Assembly: GCF_900110535.1 (NCBI RefSeq)
Contig: NZ_FOJA01000001.1
Coordinates: 2,267,393-2,331,392 of the forward strand
Direction: 5' to 3'
Length of the DNA stretch: 64,000 nt
Source of the DNA: Halobacterium jilantaiense
GTDB taxonomy: Archaea > Halobacteriota > Halobacteria > Halobacteriales > Halobacteriaceae
Shown here: positions 35,943 through 44,349 of the stretch, one piece after another
Position numbering within the stretch: position 1 is the stretch's first letter
Layout: each line of letters starts with the position of its first letter
Notes under the pieces: model-generated
What the model saw: only the letters and a program-made list of their open reading frames with translations
What the model was told of the DNA's origin: nothing
Database searches by the model: none
Position numbers and translations under genes: made by a program

Positions 35943-37637
35943 TCAGGGGTTGAGTCCCGAGATGACGGCGCGAGCGAACACGAGGACGGGGATGATTTCG
36001 AGGCGGCCGATCCACATGTTCAGCGTGAACATCGCTTCGGCTATCGGTGACATCGACGGGCCCGTGATGCCCGAGGAGAGGCCGACGTTGCCCTGCGCGC
36101 TCGCCACCTCGAAGAGGGCGTCGGCGTAGCCGAATTCGGCACCGGTGAGGTTCACGAGGACGACGCTCGTCGCGACGAGGACGACCACCCAGAGCAGCGA
36201 GACGATGGCGGCTTCGCTGAACTCTCGTTCCATCGACTCGCGGTCGAGCGTGCGGTCGCCGATTCGCGCGGTGACGACCGCGCTCTCCGGGAGGAACACG
36301 CGGGAGAACTGCCAGAAGATGCCGCGGAGGACGGTGTACGCGCGGATGATTTTGATGCCGCCGACGGTGGATCCGGCCGCGCCACCGACGACCATCGCGC
36401 CGGCGACCAGCACTTTCGCGCCGGCGAGCCAGCGACCGATGGGGGCCGACTGGAATCCGGTACAGCTCAGGGCGCTCACCCACTGGAACGTCGAGTCACG
36501 GATGGCGTCCAGTTGCGCGGCGTCCAGTGACGGCACCGAAAACGGGAGGAACGACTGCGTGGCGAACGCGCCAGTCGTCGACGGCACGGTCAGGATGTTC
36601 TGGACCGAGAGGACCGCGACGCCGACCGCGAGCAGGGCCAACAGCCACCGCGTCTGGAGGTCGCTGACCAGCTCACCGAGGTCACGGTCCCTGAGTACCA
36701 CGTAGTGGACCGGGAACGCGATGGCTCCGAGAATCATGATCGGCAGGAGGACCGTCTCGACGAGCGGCGAGTTGTACGTCGCAATCGAGTTGTCCGTCAC
36801 CGAGAATCCGCCGGTCGTGAGCCCGGTCATCGCGTGGTTGAGCGCCTGCCACGCGATCTCGCCGAGGCCGAGCGACTGGCTGTACTCGCTGGTGCTGTAG
36901 TAGATGGCTCCGAACAGGAGCGCGAACGACAGCCCGGTGTAGCCGACGACGAGTTTCCAGACGGTACGGACGGTGGAGACGACGCTGGGGTGGATTTTCT
37001 CCTCGCGGGCTTCGCTCTGGTAGAGCGCGTAGCTCCCGCTGCCGGGGCGCGCGAGGATGGACACCGTGAGGACGATGACGCCGACGCCGCCCACCCACTG
37101 GATGAACGACCGCCACCACTGAATCGTCCGGGGCAGCGAGGGCTCGTGAATCGCCATCGTGAGCCCGCTGCCCGTCCACCCGCTCATGCTCTCGAAGAAC
37201 GCGTGCAGCGGGTCCCGGAAGTACGCGAGACTGGACAGCGTCGTGGTGCCGCCGACGCGGAGTGAGTCCCACGAGGCGGTGTCTGTGGCGGCCGGCACGA
37301 ACGCGTCCATCGCCGCGGGCGGCGTGAGCCACGCCGTCAGGAAGAACGGGAGCGCGCCGAAGACGGCGACCAGCAGCCAGCCGCTGGCGGCGATGACCAT
37401 CCCGTGTTTCATCTTCGGGGCCGGCGCGTCGGCGAACACGTGGTTCGCCGTCCCGCCGACGGCGGCCGTCACGCCCGCCGCGAGGAAGCACGCGAGCGCG
37501 GCGTGGTACTCCCCGAACCCCAGCGCGACGACTGTGGTGACGGCCATCAGCCCTGCCTCCATCAGCACGAGCGACCCGACGTCGCGCGCGATGGTCCGCA
37601 GGTCGGCCGGGAGCCGTGCGTCGTTCCGTCCGGCCAT
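35943..37637 (-). CDS. trkH: Trk-type K+ transporter, channel subunit TrkH (second copy)
   Basis: 564 residues, more distant from the copy at 28612-30174 than a recent duplicate would be. Pore loops: ESMSGWTGSGLTM, AMTGLTTGGFSV, SALSCTGFQSAPIGRW and ASAQGNVGLSSGITGPSMS. The C-terminus WIGRLEIIPVLVFARAVISGL is shared with the other copy. The first loop has WTGSG instead of FTTTG, which could change ion selectivity or affinity. It lies four bases downstream of a single-unit trkA and is translated from the same leftward message. Confidence 0.9.
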   Translation of the reverse strand: MAGRNDARLPADLRTIARDVGSLVLMEAGLMAVTTVVALGFGEYHAALACFLAAGVTAAVGGTANHVFADAPAPKMKHGMVIAASGWLLVAVFGALPFFLTAWLTPPAAMDAFVPAATDTASWDSLRVGGTTTLSSLAYFRDPLHAFFESMSGWTGSGLTMAIHEPSLPRTIQWWRSFIQWVGGVGVIVLTVSILARPGSGSYALYQSEAREEKIHPSVVSTVRTVWKLVVGYTGLSFALLFGAIYYSTSEYSQSLGLGEIAWQALNHAMTGLTTGGFSVTDNSIATYNSPLVETVLLPIMILGAIAFPVHYVVLRDRDLGELVSDLQTRWLLALLAVGVAVLSVQNILTVPSTTGAFATQSFLPFSVPSLDAAQLDAIRDSTFQWVSALSCTGFQSAPIGRWLAGAKVLVAGAMVVGGAAGSTVGGIKIIRAYTVLRGIFWQFSRVFLPESAVVTARIGDRTLDRESMEREFSEAAIVSLLWVVVLVATSVVLVNLTGAEFGYADALFEVASAQGNVGLSSGITGPSMSPIAEAMFTLNMWIGRLEIIPVLVFARAVISGLNP

Positions 37638-37641
37638 CGTC

Positions 37642-38322
37642 TTAGTGGTCCTCTGCGTGGCCGAAGACGTCGGTCACCTCGGGGGTCGCGCCGTTCCGCG
37701 AGTACACCGTGAGCACGTCGTCCGCCTCGATGGTGGTGTCGCCCCGTGGCGTAATCGGCGGGCTGTCGCCGTTGCGCTCGATGGCGACGACGAGCGTGTC
37801 CTGCCCGAGCAGCCCTTCGCTGTCGGCTTCGCCCAGCGTCCGCCCCGCAATCGGAGCCCCCGATTCGACCGTGATTTCGAACACTTCCGCCTCCTCGCCG
37901 ATGCGCATGAAGTCCACGATGGACGGCCGCTTGACGGCGCGGTACAGGTACTCCGCGATGAGGTGCTGGGGGTTCTGCATCGTGTTCACGCCGATCTGAC
38001 GGAACAGGCCCATGTGCTCGGGGTTGTGGACGACGGAGACGACGTCCGGCACTTCGAGTTCCTGCGCGAGCAGACACACCATGACGTTCGTGGCGTCCTG
38101 GTCGGTGGTCGAAATCAGCGCGTCCGCGCGGTCGGCACCGGCTTCCTCCAGCGTCTCTTTGGAGGTCGCGTCGTCGTTGAGCACCAGACAGTCGTAGTTC
38201 CGGGAGGCGCGTTCGGCGCGCTCGTCGTCGCGTTCGATGACGACGACTTCGTTGCCACCGGCGGTGGCAATCTCGATGAGGGGCGCGCCGATGTCGCCCG
38301 CGCCGACGATGACGAGATACAT
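37642..38322 (-). CDS. trkA: Trk K+ uptake regulator TrkA (single RCK unit)
   Basis: 226 residues: one TrkA-N domain (VIVGAGDIGAPLIEIATAGGNEVVVIERDDERAERA, with the NAD-type GxGxxG and acidic strand end) and one TrkA-C domain ending TPRGDTTIEADDVLTVYS. It is half the size of the TrkA at 27272-28615, which has two such units, so here the functional ring must form from more chains. It is the first gene of the trkA-trkH pair on the minus strand. Confidence 0.9.
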   Translation of the reverse strand: MYLVIVGAGDIGAPLIEIATAGGNEVVVIERDDERAERASRNYDCLVLNDDATSKETLEEAGADRADALISTTDQDATNVMVCLLAQELEVPDVVSVVHNPEHMGLFRQIGVNTMQNPQHLIAEYLYRAVKRPSIVDFMRIGEEAEVFEITVESGAPIAGRTLGEADSEGLLGQDTLVVAIERNGDSPPITPRGDTTIEADDVLTVYSRNGATPEVTDVFGHAEDH

Positions 38323-38477
38323 TACTGACCGTCTTCAGAACCGACACCCGAAAGGCTACCGTTCTGGGCGGCGATCCTCCGGGACCGTCCGGCGGGTGCC
38401 CAGGTCACGTCAGGGGCGGTCGGCCGGAGTCGCCGGAAGTCACCAGACACTTACTGGTGCGTGGCGGGACCGGACGT

Positions 38478-39011
38478 ATGTCTGCCCTCCACCGGAGCGC
38501 CGCGAGTCTGAGCGTCCTACTTGCTGTCGTCCCCGCGACCGTGGCCGCGCGGCCGGCTGCGGCCGCCCAGTCCACAGAGCTATCACCGCCCGTGCAGGCA
38601 GTCCTGGCGTTCGTCGCCACGCTGTTCGTCGGCGGCGTGCTGTTGTCGAAGGCCCCCCAGTTCGTGGACCAGAGCGTGGACCGCATCCGTGGCGAGAGCG
38701 CGGCGTGCTTCGTGTGGGGCGTGGTCGTACTCGTCATGTTCGTCGGTGTATCCGTGCTGCTGGTGTTGACCGGCTTCGGCATCGTGCTCTGGGTTCCACT
38801 CGCAGTCGGGTTCGTTGCGGTGGCGTTCGTCGGGAGCGCCGTAGGATACCTGGCGGTGTTTGACGGAATTCTGGACAGCCGTGTGCAGGCGCTCCTGGTG
38901 GGCGCAGTCGTCGCGGGCGCGACGAATCTGGTTCCGGTCCTGGGGAGCATCGTCGGGTTCGTCGTCGGGAGCCTGGGCCTCGGCGCAGTCGTCGAGTACT
39001 CCCGCGCGTAG
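38478..39011 (+). CDS. Membrane protein with signal peptide, unknown
   Basis: 177 residues from ATG 38478 (an in-frame GTG at 38457 adds seven residues). A signal-like N-terminus (SLSVLLAVVPATVAARPAAAAQ) is followed by a hydrophobic segment, a short polar stretch (SKAPQFVDQSVDRIRGES) and then three or four more membrane segments rich in Val and Gly. This resembles the small multi-helix membrane proteins of bactofilin-like and polymer-forming neighbourhoods, but no family was recognised. Faces away from trkA; followed by a GNAT gene. Confidence 0.6.
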   Translation: MSALHRSAASLSVLLAVVPATVAARPAAAAQSTELSPPVQAVLAFVATLFVGGVLLSKAPQFVDQSVDRIRGESAACFVWGVVVLVMFVGVSVLLVLTGFGIVLWVPLAVGFVAVAFVGSAVGYLAVFDGILDSRVQALLVGAVVAGATNLVPVLGSIVGFVVGSLGLGAVVEYSRA

Positions 39012-39076
39012 CTGACCGGCCGCTTGCGGGGGCGCGTCACCGAACGCCCCGAGAAATCCGCCGCAGAAACGCTAAT

Positions 39077-39089
39077 CACGGTTGCCGTG
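39077..39089. repeat. Short palindrome before the GNAT gene
   Basis: CACGG-TTG-CCGTG, 13 bases, lies 13-25 bases before the ATG at 39102, about where transcription would start. It may be an operator, but a 5-base arm is short enough to arise by chance in GC-rich DNA. Confidence 0.25.
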
Positions 39090-39101
39090 GTAACTAGGGG
39101 C

Positions 39102-39614
39102 ATGCGAGTGCGCGAGGCGACCACTGACGACGTCGCATCGGTTCGGGCGGTCGCCGAGGCGTCCTGGGAGCGGGACTACGCGGACCTCCTGACGCGGGAC
39201 ACGGTGGCCGCCGGCGTGAACGACTGGTACGACGAAGCGACCCTCGCCGACCTGGTGACCGACGAACGCACGCCGGTCTACGTGGCGGAGACGGAGTCCG
39301 CGGGAGCCGACAGCGGGCGCGGCGACATCGCGGCGTTCGCACACGGCTACGTCGACGGCGAGACGGGCCACGTGCTGCGGCTGTACGTCCACCCCGACGA
39401 GCGCCGGTCGGGCGTCGGGCGGCGGGTGCTGGACGCGACGGTGGCTGCGCTCTCGGCCCGCGGGAGCGAGCGCGTGGAGGCGACGGTGCTGGCGGCGAAC
39501 GAGCAGGGGCGGGCGTTCTACGAGGCCCAGGGGTTCGAGGAGGCGGGCGCGGCGGAGACCACTATCGGCGGGGAGACGTTCCCCGAGTGCCGGTACCGGC
39601 TCGACGACCCGTAG
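39102..39614 (+). CDS. GNAT-family N-acetyltransferase
   Basis: 170 residues from ATG 39102. The GNAT core is clear: RVREATTDDVASVRAVAEASWERDYADLL at the N-terminus, then HVLRLYVHPDERRSGVGRRVLDATVAAL with the acetyl-CoA pyrophosphate loop RRSGVGRR, and VLAANEQGRAFYEAQGFEEAG as motif B. It transfers an acetyl group from acetyl-CoA; the acceptor is unknown. Closest in plan to the RimI/acetyltransferase_1 proteins. The longer in-frame start at 39024 lies in a noncoding-like region. Confidence 0.85.
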   Translation: MRVREATTDDVASVRAVAEASWERDYADLLTRDTVAAGVNDWYDEATLADLVTDERTPVYVAETESAGADSGRGDIAAFAHGYVDGETGHVLRLYVHPDERRSGVGRRVLDATVAALSARGSERVEATVLAANEQGRAFYEAQGFEEAGAAETTIGGETFPECRYRLDDP

Positions 39615-39714
39615 CGGCGCGCGTGCAGCCACCGTCGGCGCTGGAAACCACGCTGTCCGCGTGCGGCACCCACTCTGCCACCACTACTACGGCCGTCTCG
39701 CCGGTCCGTTCGGT

Positions 39715-40053
39715 ATGAGAGACGACGAACCCAGCGGCACAGACGCGGACGTCGACGTCGACGTCGACGAGAACGGCATCCTCCAGTTCGGCATCGAGCC
39801 GGACCCGCAGACCGCCGAGTACGACCTGTTGACCGTGCTCGCCGACCACGAGGACATCGAGATGGACGACTTGCCCTCGCTGTACTCTGTCGTCGACCAG
39901 TTCGTCGGCGGGATGTTCGACGACCCGCCGAGCGAGTCCGCACAGCTCGAGATGACGTTCTCGTACGCTGGCTACCGAATCACGGTCACGCCGGGCGGCC
40001 ACGTCACGATGGTCCCGGTCAAGGACTCGATGGGAGAGGCGACCGACGCGTAG
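39715..40053 (+). CDS. HalOD1 output-domain protein
   Basis: 112 residues from ATG 39715. After an acidic start (DADVDVDVDENGIL) comes the HalOD1 pattern: EYDLLTVLADHEDIEMDDLPSLYSVVDQFVGGMFDDPP and the C-terminal strands QLEMTFSYAGYRITVTPGGHVTMVPV. HalOD1 is a haloarchaea-specific domain often joined to receivers or alone, presumed to be a signalling output; its mechanism is unknown. The gene is convergent with the oxidoreductase gene, 11 bases apart. Confidence 0.8.
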   Translation: MRDDEPSGTDADVDVDVDENGILQFGIEPDPQTAEYDLLTVLADHEDIEMDDLPSLYSVVDQFVGGMFDDPPSESAQLEMTFSYAGYRITVTPGGHVTMVPVKDSMGEATDA

Positions 40054-40064
40054 CCGGGCCGGCG

Positions 40065-41255
40065 TCAGGCGACGTTGCGTTCGACGAGGTCGCTGCCGTC
40101 GGCGAACCGCCGGCTCGCCAGCGGGCCGACGTCGACGAGCGACGCGTCGCCGTCGAGGCAGAGCTCCGAGACCACCTGTCCAGTGGCGGGGGCGTGCTGG
40201 AAACCGTGTCCGGAGAACCCGGCAGCCGTCACGAACCCGGGGACGGTCTCCTCGACGACCGGGTGGTGGTCGGGCGTGACGGCGTACAGGCCCGCCCAGC
40301 CGCGCTTGATGCCGGACTCCTCGTCGAAGTACGTGGTGTAGTCGGCGGCGTGTTCCACGGCGTCGGCGGCCCAGTCGAGGTCGATAGACTGCGAGTAGCG
40401 GTCGGGGTCGACGGCGGGGTCGTCGCCGCCGAAGTGGCCGCCGACGAGCGCGGCACCGTCCCGCTCGGGCCGGAAGTACGACCCCGTGTCGAGGTCGACA
40501 GTGAGCGGCACGTCCTCGGGCACGGGACGGCTCGGGTCGACGACGGCAATCTGGCGGCGACGGGGTTCGATGGGGAGGTCGATGCCCGCCAGCCCCGCGA
40601 GCCGGCCGGCCCACGCGCCCGCGGCGTTCACCACGTAGTCGGCGTCGAGGCGGCCGTCGTCGGTGTCGACGCCGACCACCGACCCGCCGGTCCAGTCGTC
40701 CGGCGTCTCGGTGTCACCACCGACGCACGCTTCGGTCAGCACGTCGGTGACGGCGGTCTTCGTCCGGACGTCGACGCCCGCCTCCCGGGCGGCGCTGGCG
40801 TACCCCTGGACGGCGAGGTTCGGGTCGGCGAAGCCGTCCTCGGCGTGGTAGGTCGCCGCGACGAACCCCTCGGGCTGGAGGCCCGGGCAGTGCTCGACGG
40901 CGTCCTCCGGGTCGAGCAGGACGCTGTCGACGCCCCGTTCGTTCTGCATCACGACGTTCGCGCGGAACTGGTCGGCTGTCGCGTCGTCGCGGGCGAGGAA
41001 GAGGTAGCCGGGTCTCCGGTACGCGATGTCGACGCCGAAGCGCGCCTCGAAGTCGTCCCAGACTCGTCGGCTCGTCACCGAGAGGTCGACGTTGACGGCG
41101 GTGGAGAACTGGCAGCGGATGCCGCCGGCGGCCCGTGCCGTGCTGGCGTCCCCGAGCGACCCCTGCTCGCAGAGCGTCACGTCGACACCGCGTTCGGCGA
41201 GCGAGTGCGCGGCGGCGAGCCCGACGATGCCGCCGCCGACGACGACCACGTTCAT
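40065..41255 (-). CDS. FAD-dependent amino-acid oxidoreductase (DAO family)
   Basis: 396 residues. The N-terminal FAD motif VVVVGGGIVGLAAAHSLAERGVDVTLCEQG and the following GDASTARAAGGIRCQFSTAVN are typical of the DAO/glycine oxidase/sarcosine oxidase beta-like group, as is the C-terminal WAGLYAVTPDHHPVVEETVPGFVTAAGFSGHGFQHAPATGQ. Such enzymes oxidise amines such as glycine, sarcosine, proline or D-amino acids. A TATA-like CTTATC (plus-strand GATAAG, 41281-41286) lies 26-31 bases upstream. It is divergent from an ornithine cyclodeaminase-like gene, which suggests proline, ornithine or cyclic-imine chemistry; the exact substrate is unknown. Confidence 0.85.
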   Translation of the reverse strand: MNVVVVGGGIVGLAAAHSLAERGVDVTLCEQGSLGDASTARAAGGIRCQFSTAVNVDLSVTSRRVWDDFEARFGVDIAYRRPGYLFLARDDATADQFRANVVMQNERGVDSVLLDPEDAVEHCPGLQPEGFVAATYHAEDGFADPNLAVQGYASAAREAGVDVRTKTAVTDVLTEACVGGDTETPDDWTGGSVVGVDTDDGRLDADYVVNAAGAWAGRLAGLAGIDLPIEPRRRQIAVVDPSRPVPEDVPLTVDLDTGSYFRPERDGAALVGGHFGGDDPAVDPDRYSQSIDLDWAADAVEHAADYTTYFDEESGIKRGWAGLYAVTPDHHPVVEETVPGFVTAAGFSGHGFQHAPATGQVVSELCLDGDASLVDVGPLASRRFADGSDLVERNVA

Positions 41256-41280
41256 GCGTGTAGTTCACACGACCCAGCCG

Positions 41281-41286
41281 AGATAA
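41281..41286 (-). promoter_or_regulatory. TATA-like box for the FAD oxidoreductase gene
   Basis: CTTATC on the minus strand is 26-31 bases before the ATG at 41255. It lies in the 85-base divergent gap shared with the ornithine cyclodeaminase-like gene. Confidence 0.5.
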
Positions 41287-41340
41287 GTGTGTGGTTCGGG
41301 CGGGCGAACAGCTAACTCGGTGGGCCGACACCACTCCCGC

Positions 41341-42318
41341 ATGGTTCTGGTACTGAACGACGGGGACGTCCGCGGCGTCCTCGACCTCGCGTCGCTGGCT
41401 CCGGTCGTAGAGCACGCGCTCGTCAAGCAGGGGGCCGGGGACGTCGAGCGTCCCGAGCGCCCGCACTACCCGGTCGGCGAGGGGCTCGGCGACGGGGACG
41501 AGCCCCTGGGGACGGGGCTCGCGATGCCGGCGTACGTCCACGGGGAACCGTACTTCGCGACGAAGCTGGTGAGTGTCCACGAGGACAACCCCGACCGCGG
41601 CCGCCCCACGGTCCACGCCCAGATTGTGCTCTCCGACGCCCGCACGGGCGAGCCAGTGGCCGTCCTCGACGGCTCGCACGTCACGAACGCCCGGACGGGC
41701 TGTGTCGGCGGGCTCGCCGCCCGCGACCTCGCCGTCGGCGACACCGTCACCCTGGGCGTGCTCGGCGCTGGCGCGCAGGCGCGCTGGCAGACCCGAGCAA
41801 TCGACGCCCTCACCGACCTCGACGCGGTCCGCGTCTACTCGCCGAGCGACTCGCGGGCCGAGTGCGCGAGCGACCTCCGCGAGGACGGCATCGACGCGAC
41901 GGCCGTCGGCTCGCCCCGCGACGCGGTTGTCGGCGCGAACGTCGTGGTGACGGCGACGACCAGCGCCGACCCGGTGTTCCCGGCCGACGCGCTGGCTGAC
42001 GGCGCGCTCGTCGTCGCCGTCGGCGCGTACACGGCCGAGATGCAGGAACTCGACCCCGCGGTGTTCGACCGCGCCGCCCGCGTGTTCGCGGACGTCCCCG
42101 AGGAGGTGGCGGCGACCGGCGACCTCACGGCGACAGACCTCGACGAGTCCGACCTGATTCCGTTCTCCGCCGTGCTGCGCGGCGAACGCGGCCGCGAGCG
42201 CGGCGACGAGGCGCTGGTCGTCGAGAGCGTCGGCTCCGCCGTGATGGACGTGGCCGCCGCCACCGAGGTGTACGAGACGGCTCGCGAGCGGGACGTGGGC
42301 AGCGAGCAGCCGCTGTGA
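41341..42318 (+). CDS. Ornithine cyclodeaminase / ketimine reductase family protein
   Basis: 325 residues from ATG 41341. Family features: the N-terminal dimer region with GLAMPAYVHGEPYFATKLVSVHEDNPDRGRPTVHAQIVLSDARTGEPVAVLDGSHVTNARTG, and the NAD(P) motif VTLGVLGAGAQARWQTRAID. The family includes ornithine cyclodeaminase, archaeal alanine dehydrogenase and cyclic-imine reductases; which of these applies cannot be read. The divergent DAO-family gene suggests a small amino-acid or imine pathway in which one enzyme makes an imine and the other reduces it. Confidence 0.85.
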   Translation: MVLVLNDGDVRGVLDLASLAPVVEHALVKQGAGDVERPERPHYPVGEGLGDGDEPLGTGLAMPAYVHGEPYFATKLVSVHEDNPDRGRPTVHAQIVLSDARTGEPVAVLDGSHVTNARTGCVGGLAARDLAVGDTVTLGVLGAGAQARWQTRAIDALTDLDAVRVYSPSDSRAECASDLREDGIDATAVGSPRDAVVGANVVVTATTSADPVFPADALADGALVVAVGAYTAEMQELDPAVFDRAARVFADVPEEVAATGDLTATDLDESDLIPFSAVLRGERGRERGDEALVVESVGSAVMDVAAATEVYETARERDVGSEQPL

Positions 42319-42381
42319 GTGGGGACGCGAGTTCGCGCCTCCGGGCCGCCGGGGTTCGTCGACGGACACCCAGAACGCCGC

Positions 42382-42636
42382 TCAGTCGCCACCGGGGGTC
42401 GCGGCCGACGGTGTGCCGACGCCATCGCTCGCGAGCACGTAGCACAGCGCCGTGAGCAGGGTCGTGTACCGGATGACCGCCGCCAGCAGCCCTTTGACGC
42501 CGTAGAGGAGGTCTAGCATGAACGTGTCGACGACGGCGACGAGGAGGTGCGCGAGCAGGAACCCGACCAGGACGATAGCCCCGATTCGGCGGCTCTCGGT
42601 CAGGAGCCGCGACGTGTCAACTGAATGGGTGCTCAT
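42382..42636 (-). CDS. Small membrane protein, unknown
   Basis: 84 residues from ATG 42636. Two hydrophobic segments (IGAIVLVGFLLAHLLVAVVDTFMLDLLYGV and GLLAAVIRYTTLLTALCYVLA) lie between a polar start and a Gly/Ala/Pro-rich tail. A TATA-like TTATTG (minus strand, 42661-42666) is 25-30 bases upstream, which supports the start. No family recognised. It is convergent with the ornithine cyclodeaminase-like gene. Confidence 0.6.
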   Translation of the reverse strand: MSTHSVDTSRLLTESRRIGAIVLVGFLLAHLLVAVVDTFMLDLLYGVKGLLAAVIRYTTLLTALCYVLASDGVGTPSAATPGGD

Positions 42637-42807
42637 ACCGCCACACTCTGTCTGCCGGTCAATAACTGTTCGGTTCGGGCGAGATGCGTGCTCTGCGTTT
42701 CGGCCCCACGCTCACACGGGGACGTAGCGCACCGAGAGACTGTATACTACCGGCTACCACACCGGGGTTGCGAACAGCTATACGCCAGCCGACACACCGT
42801 CCCGGTG

Positions 42808-43608
42808 ATGGCACACATCGCTGGCCTGCGCGTGTTCCCGGTGAAAGGCCTGGACGGCGAGGCCGTCGAACGGGCGGCGCTCCGGCCCGGCGGCACGCTC
42901 GCCGACGACCGCGCGTTCGCGCTGGTCGAGGGTGACGGCAACCCGGTCAACGCCAAGGAGTTCCCGGCGCTCCACGAGTTCCGCACCGACTACGACCCGG
43001 ACGCGGGGACGCTGGCCGTCACGGGGCCGGACGGCGACCACCGCGAGTTCGGCCTCGGCACCGACAGCGGGCGCGCGGCGGCCGGAGACTGGTTCGCTGA
43101 CCGGCTCGACGCGGCCCTCTCTCTGGTCCGAGCGGACGAGGATGCCGGGTTCGTGGACCGCCCGAGCATGGGGCCGTCGGTCGTCAGCACGGCAACGCTG
43201 GACACCGTCGCGTCGTGGTTCGACAGCCTCGGCACCGAGGGTGTGCGACGTCGCCTCCGCGCGAACGTCGAGGTCGGCGGCGTTCCGGCGTTCTGGGAGG
43301 ACCGGTTCGTCGGCGAAGACGCGCCCACCTTCGAGGCCGGCGGCGTGCGCTTCGCGGGCGTGACGCCGTGCAACCGCTGTGTCGTGCCCTCGCGGGACCC
43401 CGATACCGGCGAGTCGGTCGCGGACTTCCGGCAGACGTTCCTCCGGGAGCGCGAGCGGTCGTTCCCCGAGTGGGCCGACTGGGACGCGTTCGACCACTAC
43501 TACGCCGTGATGATTCTCGCGCGCGCCACCGGCCTCGACGGCGACGAGGTGCTCGCAGTGGGCGACGACGTGACGGTCCACGTCGAACCACCGGAGGGGC
43601 GCGAGTGA
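42808..43608 (+). CDS. MOSC-domain protein (YcbX-like)
   Basis: 266 residues from ATG 42808. The N-terminal beta-barrel HIAGLRVFPVKGLDGEAVERAALRPGGTLADDRAFALVE is the MOSC_N domain. The MOSC core has VRRRLRANVEVGGVPAFWEDRFVGE and the conserved FAGVTPCNRCVVPSRDPDTG, whose Cys pair (CNRC) is the likely cofactor or substrate ligand. MOSC proteins such as YcbX and mARC handle molybdenum cofactor-based reductions of N-hydroxylated compounds. A TATAC lies at 42780-42784, 24-28 bases upstream. Monocistronic. Confidence 0.85.
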   Translation: MAHIAGLRVFPVKGLDGEAVERAALRPGGTLADDRAFALVEGDGNPVNAKEFPALHEFRTDYDPDAGTLAVTGPDGDHREFGLGTDSGRAAAGDWFADRLDAALSLVRADEDAGFVDRPSMGPSVVSTATLDTVASWFDSLGTEGVRRRLRANVEVGGVPAFWEDRFVGEDAPTFEAGGVRFAGVTPCNRCVVPSRDPDTGESVADFRQTFLRERERSFPEWADWDAFDHYYAVMILARATGLDGDEVLAVGDDVTVHVEPPEGRE

Positions 43609-43630
43609 CCCAGTGACCATCCCGGGAGGC

Positions 43631-43635
43631 TATAC
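43631..43635 (+). promoter_or_regulatory. TATA-like box for the RAD55-like ATPase gene
   Basis: TATAC within GGCTATACG is 25-29 bases before the ATG at 43660, consistent with a leaderless transcript for the two-gene operon. Confidence 0.55.
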
Positions 43636-43659
43636 GTCTCCACCGTCTCTGAGCCGCCG

Positions 43660-44349
43660 ATGAGGATTTCGACTGGCGTCACGGGGCTCGACCGCTTGCT
43701 CGACGGTGGGCTGCCCGCGCGCCGGCTGTACACGCTGAGCGGGCCGCCCGGCAGCGGGAAGACGACGCTGGCCGCCCAGTACGTCACGGACGGCATCCGG
43801 AACGGCGACGACGTGCTGTACGTCACGATGCACGAGACGCGCAACGAACTCGTCGAGGACATGGCGAACTTCGAGTTCGGGTTCGAGCAGGCCGCCAGCA
43901 CCGACCGCTTCGAGTTCCTGAACCTCACGATGGAGCGCGCGCGGCGGTCGCTGTCGGGGTACGGCCGGGAATCCGGGCTGTCGGCCCGACTGGCGGCGAT
44001 GATTCGGCAGGAGGACTACGACCGCGTGGTCGTCGACTCCACGATGCTGCTCGATCACTTCACGGACGACCCCGACACCGAGGTGACGGAGTTCGCGACG
44101 AACCTCAAGCAGACGGACGCCACCGTCCTGCTCGTGTCCGAGATGACGGACCCGACGGCGTACGCAGAGGAGCACTACCTCGCACACGGCGTCATCTTCC
44201 TCCACAACTTCCTCGAAGAAGGAGGGATGACTCGCGGCGTCCAAGTGGTGAAGATGCGGGGGACGAACATCGACTGCGACATCCGCGACGTGGCGTTCAC
44301 GGGCTCGGGCCTGAACGTCGACCCGAGCCGCAAGGTCAGGCCAGAGTGA
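43660..44349 (+). CDS. RAD55/KaiC-like RecA-superfamily ATPase
   Basis: 229 residues, a single RecA-fold domain. Start [41 protein letters not shown] with an intact Walker A (GPPGSGKTT, 28-36), Walker B-like VVVDS (123-127), and HGVIFLHNF and MRGTNIDCDIRDVAFTGSGLNV near the end. This is the archaeal RAD55/KaiC-like group implicated in signal transduction. It is not a recombinase: the DNA-binding loops of RadA are missing. Its stop overlaps the ATG of the next gene (TGATG), so the two proteins are probably partners. Confidence 0.88.
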   Translation: MRISTGVTGLDRLLDGGLPARRLYTLSGPPGSGKTTLAAQYVTDGIRNGDDVLYVTMHETRNELVEDMANFEFGFEQAASTDRFEFLNLTMERARRSLSGYGRESGLSARLAAMIRQEDYDRVVVDSTMLLDHFTDDPDTEVTEFATNLKQTDATVLLVSEMTDPTAYAEEHYLAHGVIFLHNFLEEGGMTRGVQVVKMRGTNIDCDIRDVAFTGSGLNVDPSRKVRPE

